Shown piece by piece: positions 21,297 through 33,513 of a DNA stretch of 64,000 nt. How positions within the stretch are numbered: the stretch's first letter is position 1; every line of letters begins with the position of its first letter. Both the position numbers and the translations under genes were made by a program. Under the pieces are notes generated by a model that made no database searches, was not told the DNA's origin, and saw nothing but the letters and a program-made list of their open reading frames with translations. Source of the DNA: Vesta saturnalis (taxonomy: Eukaryota; Arthropoda; Insecta; Coleoptera; Lampyridae); the NCBI GenBank assembly GCA_036346205.1, contig JARFJB010002087.1:6801001-6865000 (forward strand), written 5' to 3'.

Positions 21297-24195
21297 CAGG
21301 GCCCGCCTTTGGGAGCTGATCCTATGAGTATCTGCTAAACCAAACTTACTATAGTTTTGAAAATTTGGTGACAGGGTAATGATGTTAGGGCTAACTCATC
21401 TAAAATATTTTCACTTTCGTACCACTTCCGGTTATACCGGAAGTCGGTACTTAGTCGTTTATTTTAAATGGAACACCCCGTATATAAATACATTTTTGGA
21501 TTCTATGTCGAATTTTAAGGTAAGTTTATTAAATAAACTAGATACGAAATTTCAGTCGTTTAAAAAAAACATTTTTCTAAAAGAATTGACAGATGCGGTC
21601 TTAGTAATAACTCGTTAATTGTTCTGTTCCTGTCAAACAATTTGAATATAACATTGAGGTGTTGTAGGCAAAGGTTTATTGCAACAGTCTGCAAAAAATG
21701 ACATTTGTATTTTTCATAAAAATAAAGTTAAGAATGTCTAAACTTGACTATCAAAAATGCAAGTTACTCAAAAAAATCAAATGGAAACCCCTATTTTTTA
21801 TTACTCAGATCGATTTAACGTCAAAAATTAAGGTAAGTTTGTTTAAAACTTTGTTTGCCTAAACGTAACAGTTTCATACTTATTATCAAAAAAGTCCCAA
21901 TTTTAAAATTTGTGATAAAAATGAGCTACATACTTAAATCTAGTATTCCTTGTTCGTGGTCACCATGGAAACCAAATAATTGAGAATTAAAATAAAGAAA
22001 AATATTTGAAAAAGTTACTGCAAAAAATTATAGAAATTGATAATTTTCTGATTCAAAAGTCATTTTTGCCAAATAGAAATTTTCTAAGTCATTTTTTTCA
22101 AATTCGATATACAACATAATGTAAAAATTTAATAATTTATGAGTAAATCGAAAAAACTACTTTTTACTGCGGAAGGTAGTAACTACATACTTATCAGCGC
22201 ATCATTACACGATAAAGATGCTTATTTATTTTGTTTTTCTTTTGTAGTCAATAATTTAATAAAATTGTTTACAGTTTGTGTTTTTCTTGATGAAATGGCT
22301 CGACTTGAATATTCTAATACAGATTATTTGAATTTAATTTTAATTCACGGAGAATATCATAGAGTTGTAAAACGAACAGTAAGAACATTTATCGAACGCT
22401 ATCCAGAGCGCCCCCGACCATCAGCAGATACAATAAGACGTGTGGTTCAAAATTTGGAACGGTTTAGCACATTTAAACACACTGCGCCTCGCAAAAAAAC
22501 TGCTATTGATAACGAACAGAATGAAGTTATAACTTTAGGATATTTCCGTGCCTATCCTTGTAATTCCATAAACGACGCGAAAACAGATATTGGCTTAACA
22601 CAAACAACTATCAGAAGAATTCTTAAGAAACATAAGTTTAGACCATACTGTTTACAATTAGTTCAACATTTGAAAGAAGCGGATTTCTTGAAACATATTG
22701 AATTTTGTGAAACAATTTTGCTCAAAATACAAGAAAATCCTAATTTTTTGACTAATATCATATGGACGGACGAATCTAAATTTACAAAAAATGGGATATT
22801 TAATCGCCGAAACTCGCGAATAACGAAAATAGCAATCCAATTCGCGAATGCCATTTTCAGGAAATATGGAATGTTAACGTATTTTGTGCTATTCGGAATA
22901 ACGAAATCTTTGACGTGTATTTTTACAACGAAAATTTGAGAGGTTTAAAATAGTTGATTGTTGCGATTTATGATTACAAATTTAATTTCTAGGAGAAAAT
23001 TATCTTGAGATATTAAACACTCGAATTCAACTCCGATTAAATCTAGAAAGGGAAAATTTATGGTACCAACAAGACAGTGCGCCCCCTCACAACACCAACG
23101 CTGTTTCCATGAAACTTTATGAAATTTTTGAAGACCGTTGGTTTGCCAATAATGGTCCCTTTCCATTGCCACCTAGATCACCTAATCTTACTACACCACT
23201 AACGACTAAAGAAGATTGCGTTGCAAGAGTGCAAAATGCCTTCAATTCTCTTTCGCCACAAGAAATTCAAAGGGCTACCAATGAAGCCGTTCTAAGACGG
23301 GTTCAACAATGTCTTGCGTCTAACGGGCAACATTTTGAACATTTATTGTAAATTAATTTACGTTTGATCACGAGCAGGAAATACTAAATAAGCGACTTTA
23401 TCGTGTAAGAATGCACTAATAAGTATGTAGTTGCTAGCTCCGCAGTAAAAAGTAGTTTTTTCGATTTACTCATAAAAGTATTAAATTTTTACACTTATGT
23501 TGTATAGCGAATTTGAAAAAAATGACTGAGAAAATTTCTATTTGGCAAAAATGACTTTTGAACCACAAAATTATCAATTTTTATCACAAATTTTAAAATT
23601 GGGACTTTTTTGATAATAAGTATAAAACTGTTACGTTTAGGCAAATAAAGTTTTAAACAAACTTCCTTAATTTTTGACGTTAAATCGATCTGAGTAATAA
23701 AAAATAGGGGTTTCCATTTGATTTTTTTGAGTAACTTGCATTTTTTGATAGCCAAGTTTAGACATTCATAATTTTATTTTTATGAAAAATACAAATGTCA
23801 TGTTTTGCAGACTGTTGCAATAAACGTTTGCCTATAACACCTCAAAGTTTTATTCAAATCGTTTGGCAGGAACAGAACAGTTAACGAGTTATTACTGAGA
23901 CCGCATCTGTCATTTTTTTAGAAAAATGTTTTTTTTAAACGACTGAAATTTCGTATCTAGTTTATTTAACAAACTTACCTTAAAACTCGACATAGAATCC
24001 AAAAATTTGTTAATATACGGGGTGTTCCATTTAAAATAAGCGACTAAGTATCGACTTCCGGTATAACCGGAAGTGGTATGAACGTGAAAATATTTTAGAT
24101 GAGTTAGCCCTAACATCTTACCCTGTCAGCAAATTTTCAAAATTATAGTAAGTTTGGTTTAGCAGATACTCATAGGATCCCAAAGGCGGACTCTG
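21297..24195 (+). mobile_element. Tc1/mariner-type element with ~0.8-0.9 kb inverted repeats
   Basis: TA dinucleotides flank both ends (21295-21296 and 24196-24197). The ends read CAGGGCCCGCCTTTGGG on the left and, reversed, CAGAGTCCGCCTTTGGG on the right. The inverted repeats run about 21297-22236 and 23384-24195; the left arm has about 130 extra bases (around 21920-22040) missing from the right arm. Between them lies one transposase gene. The arms contain an internal accaccccgtat-like word resembling another element's CAGGGTG end, so nested insertion before duplication is possible. Confidence 0.9.
22295..23351 (+). pseudogene. Tc1/mariner-type transposase, third catalytic Asp deleted
   Basis: MARLEYSNTDYLNLILIHGE at 22295 begins an N-terminal helix-turn-helix (DUF4817-like) with ADTIRRVVQNL. 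A second HTH includes TQTTIRRILKKHKFRPY. The catalytic core has IWTDESKF (first Asp), a frameshift near 22814, then WNVNVFCAIRNNEIFD. NENLRG precedes a putative 50-base intron (gtttaaaatag to tttctag), and ENYLEIL follows. WYQQDSAPPHN has the second Asp. The text then jumps from PPRSPNLT to a TTKEDCVARVQ tail. About 15 residues that should hold the third Asp (TPLDFFLWG in relatives) are missing. The upstream ATG at 22139 lies inside the inverted repeat and is not the likely start. Confidence 0.85.
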
Positions 24196-24197
24196 TA

Positions 24198-24600
24198 TAT
24201 AAGAACTATTTATTGCAGCGAAGCACTAGCACGTCTACTCACGGAGTAATGTCGGCTTACTTTGGCGAAGGTTATATAGAGTGATAAATCTTAAGTGTAT
24301 ACCACGTGATCAAAATATTTAAGTTGGTACCACTGATAGGTTGGTAAGAAACTGTATGCTCTAGCTACTCTAGAGCATGGTTCCAGTAAAAACTACGATC
24401 AGTTTCAAATCTGTATGAAGGTCATTAACTTATACATATTATAAAATATTATCTTAATTTAAATAATGACTATTTTGTATTTGATTAGACTGCATCCCTA
24501 TAAAATACAACAAAATAAATAAAATATTATTTAATGATTGGATTAAAGCATTACAAAATAATATATAATCTAATTAAATAAAATTTACAGTACATGTTTA
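24198..24600. other. No gene recognised
   Basis: AT-rich flank between two mariner-type elements. There is a small palindromic word ctctagctactctagag near 24360-24376. Nothing else seen. Confidence 0.4.
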
Positions 24601-24667
24601 TGGAATGACAATGTCTTTTACAAATTTTTTTAACTCCTTAGGTACACATTAGTCATTACACTTTGCT

Positions 24668-25759
24668 TTACAGCATATGTTCAAAATGACCGCCATTAAA
24701 TTGTAAACATAAGTTCACCCTACGTTGCGTATTCGCAAATACATTTTGTAACATTTCGGCACCAATATTATGAACTTCATGAGTTATAGCATCTCGTAAT
24801 TCTTGAAGAGTATGCAATGTTCTGCTGAACACTTTGTTTTTTATATAACCAAAAAGAAAAAAGTCTAACGGTGTCAAGTCTGGTGAATTCGGTGGCCAAC
24901 GATTTACACTAATGATATTATCTTCAAAGAAGTCTCGTAAATAATTCATTGTAGCCTGTGCAGTATGTGGGGTAGCGGAGACATGCTGGAAATACCCGTT
25001 TCGTAATTCACGATCATCCAAATTATTAATAAATGGTTCTAAAAGTATTTCCCTGTATCTTGCTGCAGTAATTGTGCCATCGAAAAATACTGGTCCAAAT
25101 ATTCGTTGTCGCGACATTGCTATCCAGACACCGACCTTGATAAGGTGTAAGGTAGTTTCTCGAAATACATGTGGATTTTCTGCAGACCACGTACGATAAT
25201 TTTGGCTATTTATGTAACCGGACAGATGAAACCAAGCTTCATCAGAAAAAAAAGATACATCCAGTAAATCATTGTTCATCGTATTGTTGAACCATTGACA
25301 GTAGTTTACTCTAAGCTGAAAATCTCTATCTCGCAACTGTTGTAATACTGACCTTGTACGGGTACAAATGTAAATTATTCTTTACTGCAGTGTGGACACT
25401 TCCATAGGATACATCTAAAAATTATTTATGTAAAATTATGTTTGTATGGTAACATTTTTCATACGTGTTTGTGCAGATAGGTTTCGCAAAGATTTATTGG
25501 GGCTTGCATTCATCCTTGCTTGGATATCTGCTAAGGTGTCCTCTGTTAAGACAGTAGCCGAAGCTTCACGTTTGCGTTTTAAAACACTACCAGTTTCCAT
25601 GAATCGAGCTATCAATCGATTACGATGTTGACTAAATGTTTCGTAACTAATATTTTCATTTGGGTACATGGACAGTAAATTGATCGATGCATGATTGCAA
25701 TGAATAATGCCATTGCCCATTACCATCTTGGAAGCCGCTACGAAAATGAGCCACAACAA
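24668..25759 (-). pseudogene. Tc1/mariner-type transposase, second catalytic Asp changed to Val
   Basis: Minus strand. The N-terminal part at 25436-25759 has MVMGNGIIHCNHASINLL and FSQHRNRLIARFMETGSV, the DUF4817-type HTH seen in this insect group. A frameshift at 25340-25435 hides SVHTAVKNNLHLYPYKVS. The catalytic part has FFSDEAWFHLSGY (first Asp), YFQHVSATPHTAQ where relatives have QQDGATPHT (second Asp lost), and NSPDLTPLDFFLFGYIKNKV (third Asp kept). The C-terminus GGHFEHML is intact. The 222-codon catalytic frame is the best preserved of the mariner-type copies here. Ends with inverted repeats were not located. Confidence 0.88.
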
Positions 25760-25799
25760 TGAATGTGTCGTGTTCGATTAAAAACGGCATGACGATTAA

Positions 25800-28640
25800 A
25801 TTCGATATCACAATTTGAAATTCAGAGTGTATAATTTGTCTTGATATAGACAGTTTGTAAATAACTCAAGAAAATACAAAATTGAAAAACGAAGGTATAA
25901 TATGGCATAAACTGACATAAACTAAAACGGCTACAACAACACTAAAAATCCAAAGCAGCCAACTGCAAAACACAACAATATTAACAACTAGGGATTTTTG
26001 TCATACCACTACAGTACACTTGAGATTGATCACGTTGATATTATTCCAAGCTACTTTGTCTTGGACTCGTTCGATTAGGGATTTTATGTTATTGTTTTAA
26101 AAAGCTTTCGACGTTGTAATTCTAAACAAAACGTTTAAAGAGCGTTTAATTACTATCCAGTTTTAAACTAAATTTTGGATGTCGTTCACGTTTTAACCGT
26201 GAGTAAAGGTTCGACTATTCGAAAATGGTTTGAGCATTAAAAGTCTCAATTCGGCTGATGAATTTGATTGATCCACTAATTCGCAGTTTAGGTCTTCATC
26301 CACTCATACAGTTTTAACCTACGCTCACAATATACAAGGGCCTAAGTTAATGAGTTTACCACCTCAAATACTCAGCCAATTAACGGAATTCATCCTAAAT
26401 ATGATTGGATTTGATAAAATACATGATAAGATGAACTAAATATGACTAAAATATAATAACGTCTGATTGACACCTATGCTATGGACTTAGGCATTGCGCT
26501 GTTTTATTAAACTAAAATCTTTTCCAAAATAGAACAACTTTAATAATGTAATCATTGAATGACTTATTGATAAAACTATCAAAAAAATTTCAATTCAAAA
26601 ATTCCTGTTAGGTCAATTTAATTTTATTCATAAAAGTCTAAAAACCATTTATGAAAAGTTTGTTATTGAAACACTATCGGCTCGCATATAACATTTCTTA
26701 TTTTAAAAGAATGAAATGAACGTTTTGCATTAAAATTAATTCTTTATTTTTAATAGTAAGTGTATTCAAACTTTCTGTTTAAAAATTTACTAGGTAAAAC
26801 TGCATTTCAGTAGGTATTTTGTTCTTTTTAGCGAACTTAAATTGAAAATATATAAGATAACGTAAACTGTAGGTAACTGATTGTTAAGTGATTAACATTT
26901 AATGGAGTTGGATATTTTCATGCACTGCTATTTTAAAGCAAATACATTCAAGTAAGTGTAAATTTGAGTCATAAATACAGAGAAGCAATTTAACTGTTGA
27001 AGAAACCACGAAGACTTTGTATCTTTGGAGCGATATAGTGCGGCAGTACCATCAATATTCAAGGAGGTCGGTAGAGGGCATCAAATTTATGTGGCCATGT
27101 TTATAGACCCGCGGGACAAGTGTGGCCATTCCTTTCTTTAATTCCAACCCGGCTTTATGTTCTGCGCGGACGTGCTTCAGATAAAAAGAACAAACTGGGG
27201 TAGAAATGGTTTTCTATGTTACTTCAATGAGATACCTAAAACACAAGTTTACAAATTGTATTTTTACTAAACTAACATACATTTAAATATGTTTATTTAT
27301 TGATAAATGATATTATTTTATACTCAAATTCTGTTATTGCTTTTTTAGTTAATTGATTAATGAGTTAAGTAAATATAATATAAAGCTTTTTCAGCTGCAT
27401 AAATACAAAGAAAAATTCTATAAATCGTGTTACTTTATTTGTTAAGTATTGAGTCGCTACATAAATAAAAGAAAACTTGTTCAAATACGTCCAATAACTT
27501 TCTAGAACCTATAGGATCATTATTGCTAAATATTTATTCATCGATAGTTAAAAGATAGTAAAAAGTTAATGAAATGTTCAATGAATGCTCTTCACTATAA
27601 CCTAGAATCAGAATCGATAGTTTCATAGGACCTACTAAGTTGAAAAGTTTGTGTACATATTATTTACACTGTAAGTAAAAATTCATACTGTTTGGTTACT
27701 ATTATTGGTAGTGAATGTAACCCCTTAGTAATTATGTCGGGTGTGCGTAGTAGTTCGGATCATACCTTTTTCTCTAATTTCCTTCACATTTTGTAAAATA
27801 TCATACTAATAATAGTAAATTTAGGCTGATTCATAGCGTTTTATTCGTAACAGAGATATGTAACAAATTGTATGTACCGAGCAAATAAGAACGGAAAAAT
27901 TTTTTATAACAACAGTGGCCTCGAGAAACACCTGGAAATTATTTCTAGAATTGTAGGTTCACCGCTAGAGGGCGTAATTGAATACCAAAATTTTAAAAAG
28001 CCAAATTTTACAAAATTTGCCTAATTAAAGGACATTATAAATACGATAATTAGGTTTTACGGAAAATTCTGCGTACTTTTTATTAAACAAGTTTTAGTCT
28101 CTCTTTTCAAATAAGGGGTGGGTAGAGTGGGAGCCTAGTTATGAAAAAACGCCTGTAAGTCCGGTTCTGCTTAATCGATCTTCGCAAACTTACTCTTGTT
28201 GAAAAGAGCTCTTTTCCACCAATGTAAGTGTTATATACTCAACGCAACTTAATGTGTAACATGCAAATTAGAGGGCGGTATTTATTTTTTTTTAGAAATC
28301 TAGTTCTCTTTGAAAAATATTAAATAGAAGCATGCAGTTTTAACAACGGATTATGAATGTAGACCAAATTAGCAACAAAATGAAGAAAACCGCATGTCGA
28401 TGCTTTTTTTCTATCCCGAGATATCTTAAGAAACGTGTAAAAGGTGAACATTTTTTGTCAAACTTCAATTGGGCCTGGTTAACCTAAACGCAAATCAACA
28501 ATTTTAGTCTTGTTAGAAGGGCCTTACATCGGTCTATCTGCAATAGTTAAAAATGTTGTCATACTAATGTTACAGTCCCCGCTAAAGGGCGTTATCTAAA
28601 AGGTAATCTTTGTCAACTTTACGTTTGGCCTACCTACAAT
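25800..28640. other. Long AT-rich region without recognised gene
   Basis: About 2.8 kb with only short frames and no motif match on either strand. A slightly GC-richer patch at 27050-27200 (gacccgcgggacaag, gcgcggacgtg) stands out but could not be assigned. The words accgctagagggcg (27961) and ccgctaaagggcg (28578) are similar to each other. Confidence 0.5.
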
Positions 28641-28661
28641 TAAAAATAATCAAAAATAATT

Positions 28662-28980
28662 TTATTTTATTTTGCCACCATAATATACGCCCCCAAATGC
28701 GGGCGTAATGTGGTCTTTATAACAATTTAGCAATATCACAGTATCTTAGTAACTGTACTGTCGACTTTATTTCACTGCATTTGCCGAAAATACTGAATCT
28801 TTTTAAAATTTTGTTCCAGTTTCATGGTGAAAAATAAAATAAAACATTGTATGTTCCACGGGCATAATTGTAGATTATGGCTCTCAGGAATATAAAAGCC
28901 CTCCGCTTCGCGTCGGGCTTTTAACATTCCCTCGAGCCATAATCTTCTGATTATGCCCTTAATACATAAATATCTATTAT
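28662..28980 (+). mobile_element. Hairpin-bearing non-autonomous repeat, copy B
   Basis: Inverted relative to copy A at 13921-14300. It starts ttattttattttgccacc and ends ttaatacataaatatctat. It contains a strong palindrome at 28860-28958. No coding content. Confidence 0.8.
28860..28958. repeat. ~42-bp-arm palindrome (stem-loop)
   Basis: The left arm begins gggcataattgtagattat and the right arm, reversed, begins gggcataatcagaagattat. Both then read atggctc and end in aaaagccc around a short GC-rich loop (tccgcttcgcgtc). The mismatches are few. The DNA or RNA would fold into one long hairpin. Confidence 0.9.
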
Positions 28981-29116
28981 AGTAAACGTAAAGAAAAATG
29001 CCTCTTGTTATTTTCAGTTGACTGCCACACCAAAAGTAAACAAAAAAAGGGTAGGTAGCTACATAAAAAAAGTATCAGTAAAAATTGCTATTCGACAACT
29101 TTTATCAAACAATATA

Positions 29117-31290
29117 CACCGTGTCAAAGATAAGGATGCCCACTATGGGGATCTCGGAAACGGTAAGAGGTGGAAGGTCGGTTAAATGGAACAAAAGTTA
29201 CGCATTTGAGAGGATGTATTTATGGTTTTTGTAGAACTCGAATATCTCTTTTAGTTTTTGAGATATTTGAAAAAAATTGAATTTTCTGATTTTCGTTTTT
29301 ATTTTTTTCTGACCTTATTTGAAGAGCTATCAAGAAAAGAATAGCAAATTTTCATTGTCAATGTTCTAGCTCTACTTAATGCTGTTATTCAATTTTTGAT
29401 ACAACGTTTCGTTTGTTCGCAACCATCATCAACTTTATTTTTTTAAATTCACGAAAAAATTATTTTTGCCATATATAAATTCTGTCCTTGATTCTGAATT
29501 CAACAATATTTATCACACCTTATATTTTGGTACGTTTCGGATGAGAAAATTCATATTCAATGTAAAACATCGAAAACATACAGTTAAAACTAATACTAGA
29601 AACATTAGAAAACTGTAAAATTATTATAAAATAATGTTTGCTTATTTTCTAATGCCTGTTGCGAATAAAATAATTCACAAGTATGTATTTAGTGAAAATA
29701 CTATTAATCAAACAGTTAAAATACATCTTCCGTCGTACTAATGCATTTGATAAAAATAAGTTGGCTTTGCATTTTGTTTACCTACCTGTCATAATTGATT
29801 GTTGTCCGCATTACGTTTGTTTGGTGGTCTTTGAGTTAATTACATTTTGTGTTTACCTAAAAGCAATATGGTAGGAGTACATTTTACAAATAATGACACT
29901 GTTTTATTAGCTGTAACGGAACATCCAGAGGTTTCTACTAGGATAATTGAAGAGGCAACTGGCGTAGCCCATTCCACAGCTCATTATGTTCTAAAGAAGG
30001 AGAAAGTACATCCATATAAATTTAGAATTTGCCAAGGACTTCGACCAGGTGACCCAGAAAGACATAGAATATTTTGCGAATGGTATACACGTCAATCTCA
30101 AGACAATGAATATTTTCCGAATAAAATTATATGGTCCGATGAAAGTATGGTTAATAATAATTAAATTTTTAATCGTAGAAATGCTCATTTTTGGGCAAGA
30201 GTAAATCCACGTCTGTACAAAACGGCCAAACACCAACACCGTTTCGGTTTTAATATGTGGGCTGCTGTATTCGGTACTCGACTTATAGGTCCTTTCATTT
30301 ACCACGAGTCCTTAAATTCTGAACGTTACCAAATTTTACTCCAAAATGAATTAGAGATAGCATTGAATGATTTGCCTTTCCAAGAAGTTGTAGGTTGTTG
30401 GTTTATGCAGGACGGTTCACCAGCACATAATTCCAGAGCTATCATAGAATACCTGTCAGTTAGGTTTCCAGAAAGATGTATTGGCACTCATGCAAATGTA
30501 CCGTGGCCAGCCCGTTCTCCAGATATAACACCTTTGGATTTTTTTCTTTGGGCATATATTTGCGGAAACGATATTAGATAAAGATAAAGATTAGTTCTCG
30601 AAGCGTTTGCTAGTATTACTCCTCAAATGCTGAAGAATGTTTTAGATGCTACAATTAGAAGATGCTACTTATGTTTAGAGAATAACGGGAATCTTTTTGA
30701 ACATCTTTTGTGAGTTTATTAACCTTTAAAATAAATATGTTTTTTATTTGACTATCATTTAAAATTACAAAACATAATTTTATAATAATTTTACGGTTTT
30801 CTAATGTTTCTAGTATTAGTTTTAACTGTACGTTTTCGATGTTTTACATTGAACATGAATTTTCTCATCCGAAACGCATCAAAAATATAAAGTGTGATAT
30901 ATCGTTGAATTCAGAATCAAAGAGAGAATTTAAATATGGCAAAAATAATTTTTCGTGTATTTAAAAAAATAAAGTTGATGATGGTTGCTAACAAACAAAA
31001 CGTTTTATCAAAAATTGAATAACAGCATTAAGTAGAGCTAGAAAAGTGGAAACGAAAATGTGCTCATCTTTTCTTGATAGCTCTTCAAATAAGGTCAGAA
31101 AAAAATCAAATCGAAAATCAGAAAATTCAATTTTATTCAAATATCTCAAAAACTAAAAGAGATATTTGAGTTCTACAAAGACCATAAATACATCCTCTCA
31201 AATACGTAACTTTTGTTTCATTTAACCGACCTTCCATCGCTTACCGTTTCCGAGATCCCCATAGTGGGCATCCTTATCTTGGACACGGTG
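29117..31290 (+). mobile_element. Tc1/mariner-type element with defined ends
   Basis: TA flanks both ends. The left end is CACCGTGTCAAAGATAAGG; the right end reversed is CACCGTGTCCAAGATAAGG. The inverted repeats are long, about 520 bases each (roughly 29117-29640 and 30770-31290), with high identity. One transposase gene lies between them. Confidence 0.92.
29868..30713 (+). pseudogene. Tc1/mariner-type transposase, two frame breaks
   Basis: The ATG at 29868 opens MVGVHFTNNDTVLLAV. The HTH part has STRIIEEATGVAHSTAHYVL and VHPYKFRICQGL. The first catalytic Asp is in IIWSDESM, followed by an in-frame TAA at 30162-30164 where relatives have Gly (NNGIFNRRN). The core resumes with FNRRNAHFWARVNP, then MQDGSPAHNSRA (second Asp) and WPARSPDITPLDFFLWAY (third Asp). 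A second break at about 30575 precedes the tail LEAFASITPQMLKNVL and NNGNLFEHLL. All three Asp codons are present, so only the stop and frameshift inactivate it. Confidence 0.88.
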
Positions 31291-31309
31291 TATATTGGCA
31301 AACAAATCC

Positions 31310-32205
31310 GAAAACAATTTAACCAGTCTAACAATCAACACTGTATAAAAAAATTACAACAAACAACTCTAAGAAAGTGGTTAGTGCCGCCCAAGATATT
31401 CAAACTGTCGTTCATCATTCAATACAACAATCCAGTCTCTGGCTGGTGGATAAGACGGAAGTTTCAATTTTTGCCGCTGAAATGCTTTGTAGTGCATTTC
31501 GTATCCTTGCGACACGTCAGCCCTTGTTGTGGGTCTGTTGGCAAAAACAAGTTCTTTTAATCGCCCCCACAAATAAAAATCTAAACACGTCAGGTCTGGG
31601 GATCTGGCTGGCCTGTGAAATAAACTTCCACATCCTATCCATCTGTCAGTATATGTTTGATTTAAAAAAATCCGAACATCACTAGAGTAATGTGCTGGCT
31701 ACCTATCATGTTGAAAAAATATATCACGACGAATTGCCAGTCGTACGTCTTCTAAAAGAAGTTGCAATTCCATTGTTAAAAAGTCTTAATATCTTTCTTT
31801 CATTAAAAAAATATGGTCCAATTAATTGTCTACGTAGCCGCACCACACGTTTACAGACCAACGACCCTGATGTTGGACCTCCCGCATCCAGTGGGGATTT
31901 GTTTCTTACCAATAGTGCATGTTATGGCGATTTACACTACCATCACTCCGAAATGTTGCTTCATCTGACCACATATATGTGAAAGTATTTCAGGATTTTC
32001 TCCTATTATATTTAATAGCCAGTTACAATCCAGTCTGTTATTGCAATCTCCAGCATTTAAATCTTGGTGTAGGACTATGTGGTATGTGTGGAATCTAAAA
32101 TAAAAATATTTCGTTGTTAACAAGTGTAAAAAGTCTTCAAGTCCTTTAACACGTGTGGTGCTTTTACGAAAGTTTTTCGACTGGTTTCTCATTTTTTATA
32201 TTTGT
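31310..32205 (-). pseudogene. Tc1/mariner-type transposase, decayed copy
   Basis: The minus strand begins inside the gene (KNFRKSTTRVKGLEDFL is not clearly the start). LHQDLNAGDCNNRLD and NWLLNIIGENPEILSHI follow, then in another frame MWSDEATFRSDG with the first Asp. GPYFFNER and RRTTGNSS follow; the second Asp region near 31730 reads VIYFFN/HDG-like text through frameshifts. Then comes GRLKELVFANRPTTRADV after RSPDLT-like text near 31590. At least four frameshifts. It abuts the right end of the element at 29117-31290. Confidence 0.7.
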
Positions 32206-33510
32206 ATTACTTGATACCAATAATACAATTTTGGTAATAATACCAATAAACGTGACCTTTTATTTTGTGAATGGGTCACGTGTGTAAGTGGGAGCGGAGG
32301 AAAAGGAAAGAGTTCTCTACTCATCTGTAGGTAGTTACGCAAACCGTCTAGCTCAATGTTGGTTCAGGCTGGGTTGAGAGAAAAGTGATGTTAATGCCGG
32401 CGCCAGAAGCCGCTCCCCTTTATTAGAAACAGGCGTCACTATCCCGACTTCTGGATGGTGATGGGGAAAGAGGCGAATAGGGAAAACAGGAAAGGAACAC
32501 ACCAAGTGAAGGGAAATAAGAGACTACTGTAGTGTAACTAGCAAACTATAATATAACCAGCCACAAGAAACAAAGATAAATATGTGTGGGTACTATTCCA
32601 CTCAAAAAGTATATTTAAGAGAAAAAAATATTTTTAATCTAAATTATTCAACTAAAATGTACCGTGGAACATAGGAATGAAAATTTGACTAAATAAATAA
32701 AATGTCGGTCACTACGGTTATTAACCAGAATAAAAATCAATGATAACGTTCGCAAGTTGATCGGGTTCAGTTAACTTTGATTCTACGCAATGATTAATTT
32801 TTAAACACAAAAAATTAAATTTACAATTTAAACGTTTCCCTTCATACAATGAAAAATATTTCATTGTGCGACTTGAAAGAAAACATACACAGTAACGCCA
32901 GCACAGCGTCTGGAAATACTCAAACTTAATAAACTGTACTTGCTGTTGTTGTACAATGTCCAAAAACAACTGTAGATATAATTGAGAAACTCGTTAAACC
33001 TAAATTAAAGTACAAATGGCCTTTCGGCAGAACTGTTCAGTTTGCCTCTTTTATTTATTTAATAGCAAAATAAACCACAGGAAAAGAAGACTTACACTAT
33101 TTCAGGTATCACAGCCAGTATGTACGAAACAAAGATATGGCACAAACACGCAATACCAAAAATGTACAGGTATATAACCTTTGAGCTAGGTGGTAGTGTA
33201 TATTAAACCAAAAAAATAATTAAAAATATACAGGAGTTATTAGCTATTATGATGTAATTTCTATTGCGCAACTCCACAATAAAAAAACCAAAATGGTAGC
33301 TAATTGTGAATGGTACGGGTGTGGTTTCTAATTTATCAAAAATTTAAAGTTAGTAATGAATATTGTAAATTGAAAAGTTACTAAAAACACTTAAATCTAA
33401 ATCGATAAGTCTTTTAACAATTTGTGAATCGTTAAAAATACCCACGAGTATAATTTTGCTCAATTACGTTGACTTGCAAAATTTTAACTTCATATAAGGT
33501 AAGTACGATA
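32206..33510. other. No gene recognised
   Basis: A GC-richer stretch at 32280-32530 (gggagcggaggaaaaggaaag, atgccggcgccagaagccg) contrasts with the AT-rich surroundings, but I recognise no gene or family in it. The rest is AT-rich. Confidence 0.45.
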
Positions 33511-33513
33511 ATT

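Noticed and set aside
27961..27974. CTCF-like word ccgctagagggcg
   Set aside because: Similar words at 28578 and 34.5 kb are short and degenerate; too little to claim a binding site.
31213..31982. Plus-strand frames of 96-115 codons
   Set aside because: Antisense to a decayed mariner-type transposase, and one overlaps the inverted repeat of the neighbouring element.
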